From Hyphomicrobiales bacterium (lineage in GTDB: Bacteria > Pseudomonadota > Alphaproteobacteria > Rhizobiales > Rhizobiaceae): a stretch of DNA of 64,000 nucleotides. Below the pieces are notes generated by a model. That model saw nothing but the letters and a program-made list of their open reading frames with translations, searched no databases and was not told the DNA's origin. The translations under genes were made by a program, and so were the position numbers. This document shows positions 62,724-64,000 of the stretch, piece after piece. How positions within the stretch are numbered: position 1 is the stretch's first letter; each line of letters opens with the position of its first letter. The DNA lies in assembly GCA_900472575.1 (NCBI GenBank), contig UCIV01000013.1, positions 112,423 through 176,422 on the forward strand, read 5' to 3'.

Positions 62724-62754
62724 CTTCTAGGACCTCTAGTGACTAGAGCTGCAA
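62724..62754 (-). promoter_or_regulatory. MerR-type promoter with palindromic operator for the metal ATPase
   Basis: On the minus strand TTGCAG (62749-62754) and TAGAAG (62724-62729) are separated by 19 bp, the long spacing typical of MerR-controlled promoters. Inside the spacer lies the perfect palindrome CTCTAG-TCA-CTAGAG (62734-62748), resembling PbrR/CadR-type sites. No merR-like gene is in the window. Confidence 0.6.
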
Positions 62755-62926
62755 GGGGCTTTTTTCGAAAAACTTTCTCCTGTCGGCAAAAACCACAGTA
62801 AATGCGCCTTGAAAAAAGTGGACTGCCCGCCAAACAGGCTTGCGAGCCGATCGCTCAAAAAATAGAATTGCCCCCAAAGTCCGGGGGTATTCCCGGTAAA
62901 CCGGTTTTCCGAAAGGTCTTCGTCCC
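62755..62926. other. Intergenic region between metal ATPase promoter and PotD-like gene
   Basis: No gene seen. AT-rich compared with its flanks, with short GC-rich inverted segments at about 62872-62902 near the PotD-like start. No clear sigma-70 promoter could be read. Confidence 0.3.
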
Positions 62927-63967
62927 GTGAACGTCTCCCGTCTTCTTCGCGCGTCGGCTATCGCCGTCATCGCCTCCTTCGCCGGCGCGTCCGCCGCCAG
63001 CGCCCAGTCGAAGACCCTCACCATTTCCTGGTGGGGCTATAACGGCGAGAAGATGAACGCCAACATCATTGAGCCTTTCAAGAAGATCTGTGGTTGCGAC
63101 ATCGTCTTCGAGACCGGCAACAATGCCGACCGCCTGAACAAGCTGCGCCTGCGCGACGGCAAGGGTGTCGACGTCATCTACCTCTCCGACAGTTTCTCGC
63201 AGCTCGGCATCGAACAGGGTCAGTTCCTCGAAATCGACCCGGCCAAGATCCCGAACCTTGCGGATATCTACGAACTCGGCCGCCAGCCGCAGGGCAAGTA
63301 CGGCCCGGCCTACACGATCGGCCGCGTCGGCATCGTTTACGACAGTGCCAAGGTCAATCCGCCGATCACCTCGTGGAACGATCTGTGGCGCGCCGATCTG
63401 GAAAAGTCGATCTCGCTGCCGGGCATCACCACCACGGCCGGCCCGATGGTCGTGCTGCAGGCTGGCAAGCATGGCGGCACGGATGCGTTCGAGGATAGCG
63501 AAGCTGCATTCTCGGCGATCGAGGAACTGAAGCCGAACGTCGTGAAGAACTACAATACCGGTTCCGAACTGGTGAACCTCATCTCCACCGGCGAAGTGCG
63601 CGTCGCAATCGCCCAGGATTTCACGCTCGCCTCCATGCAGGCAGCGGTCCCGGCCATGACCTGGGCAAAGCTTACCGATGGTGACATCGCCACCGTCAAC
63701 ACGGTCAATATCCCGAAGGGTTCGGAAAACGTCGAGCTTGCCTACCAGTTCATCAACTTCGTGCTGTCGAAGGAAGTGCAGCAGAAGGAAGCCGAACAGG
63801 GCGTCGATGCGCCGATCAACACCAAGGTCGAGCTGACGCCGGAACAGGCAAAAATGTGGACCTACGGCGCCGAACAGGTCAACAGCCTGTCGCGCATCGA
63901 CTATGCCAAGATGAACGAAGCCAAGACCGACTGGATCGACCAGTGGAACGAGCTGTTCGCGCAGTAA
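62927..63967 (+). CDS. PotD/PotF-like ABC transporter substrate-binding protein
   Basis: A periplasmic binding protein of 346 aa, starting at GTG (VNVSRLLRASAIAVIA); an AAGG site lies about 12 bases upstream. The signal peptide ends at ASAASAQ. The mature protein starts KTLTISWWGYNGEKMNANII and has the family's VDVIYLSDSFSQLGIEQGQF, GPAYTIGRVGIVYDSAKV, and AIAQDFTLASMQAAVPAMTW blocks, as in the spermidine/putrescine (PotD) and related ferric or thiamine-like binding groups. The ligand is not determined. Other transporter genes would lie to the right of the window. Confidence 0.82.
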   Translation: MNVSRLLRASAIAVIASFAGASAASAQSKTLTISWWGYNGEKMNANIIEPFKKICGCDIVFETGNNADRLNKLRLRDGKGVDVIYLSDSFSQLGIEQGQFLEIDPAKIPNLADIYELGRQPQGKYGPAYTIGRVGIVYDSAKVNPPITSWNDLWRADLEKSISLPGITTTAGPMVVLQAGKHGGTDAFEDSEAAFSAIEELKPNVVKNYNTGSELVNLISTGEVRVAIAQDFTLASMQAAVPAMTWAKLTDGDIATVNTVNIPKGSENVELAYQFINFVLSKEVQQKEAEQGVDAPINTKVELTPEQAKMWTYGAEQVNSLSRIDYAKMNEAKTDWIDQWNELFAQ

Positions 63968-63982
63968 GCTCGGCGTAAAATT

Positions 63983-64000
63983 GCCCCTCACCCTAACCCT
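63983..64000 (+). repeat. Left end of a likely dispersed intergenic repeat
   Basis: The terminal GCCCCTCACCCTAACCCT matches, from memory, the opening of a common intergenic repeat in rhizobial and other proteobacterial genomes. Only the start lies in the window, so the identification is tentative. Confidence 0.35.

Noticed and set aside
1..64000. tRNA, rRNA, CRISPR arrays, insertion sequences, prophage or integron parts
   Set aside because: None could be recognised by eye on either strand.

Overview
The window looks like chromosomal (or chromid) DNA from a member of the Rhizobiaceae (Rhizobium/Agrobacterium group). It is GC-rich, dense in ABC-transporter operons, and carries many GntR/RpiR/TetR/MarR/AsnC regulators placed next to their targets, which is typical of that family. 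Assignment is from protein resemblance and gene order only. No rRNA, tRNA, CRISPR array, insertion sequence, phage gene or plasmid replication gene was seen.

Layout. (1) 1-3.7 kb: a sugar ABC importer of the RbsABC type with a divergent FadR-type GntR regulator. (2) 3.7-7.5 kb: arginine/ornithine catabolism, with an aminotransferase and an AsnC/Lrp regulator on one strand and arginase plus ornithine cyclodeaminase on the other. (3) 7.5-14.7 kb: a six-gene minus-strand operon for a nucleoside/nucleobase-like substrate: BMP-family binding protein, amidase, ATPase, two permeases and a CodA-type deaminase. (4) 15.2-18.7 kb: a ProVWX-type betaine/proline importer whose ATPase gene is frameshifted, followed by a small XRE regulator. 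(5) 18.8-37.6 kb: an efflux block with an AcrAB-type RND pump and its TetR, MacAB, a second TetR, a YhiI-RbbA-YhhJ-type ABC exporter, and an MdtABC-type RND pump. (6) 37.7-45.8 kb: an RpiR regulator divergent from an operon with two 5-formyltetrahydrofolate cyclo-ligase-like paralogues bracketing an NMT1/THI5-type ABC importer with a fused double permease; then a MetQ-like binding protein and a lipoate-ligase-like protein. (7) 45.8-50.0 kb: GntR, iron-type alcohol dehydrogenase, cupin and a frameshifted lactate permease. (8) 50.3-54.1 kb: scattered single genes, including a soluble protein that joins a chemoreceptor hairpin to a Cache-like domain in reversed order. (9) 54.2-57.4 kb: MarR with an EmrAB-type exporter. 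(10) 57.5-64 kb: a GH25 lipoprotein, a CHASE4-like/GGDEF cyclase, a Zn/Cd/Pb P-type ATPase behind a MerR-type promoter, and a PotD-like binding protein.

How the genes work together. Most of the window takes up or exports small molecules, and each system carries its own regulator. At several regulator/target junctions a palindrome or repeat cluster of the kind expected for the operator can be read directly: GntR at 2.9 kb, AsnC at 5.4 kb, TetR at 23.9 and 28.2 kb, RpiR at 38.65 kb, MarR at 54.2 kb and a MerR site at 62.7 kb. The most promising candidate for an under-described system is the RpiR / cyclo-ligase-like pair / ABC importer operon at 37.7-43.6 kb, which I suggest (inference) handles a thiamin-precursor-like or other heterocyclic compound. 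Two otherwise well-preserved transporter genes (proV-like and lldP-like) each carry a single reading-frame break; the sequence alone cannot separate real decay from sequencing error.
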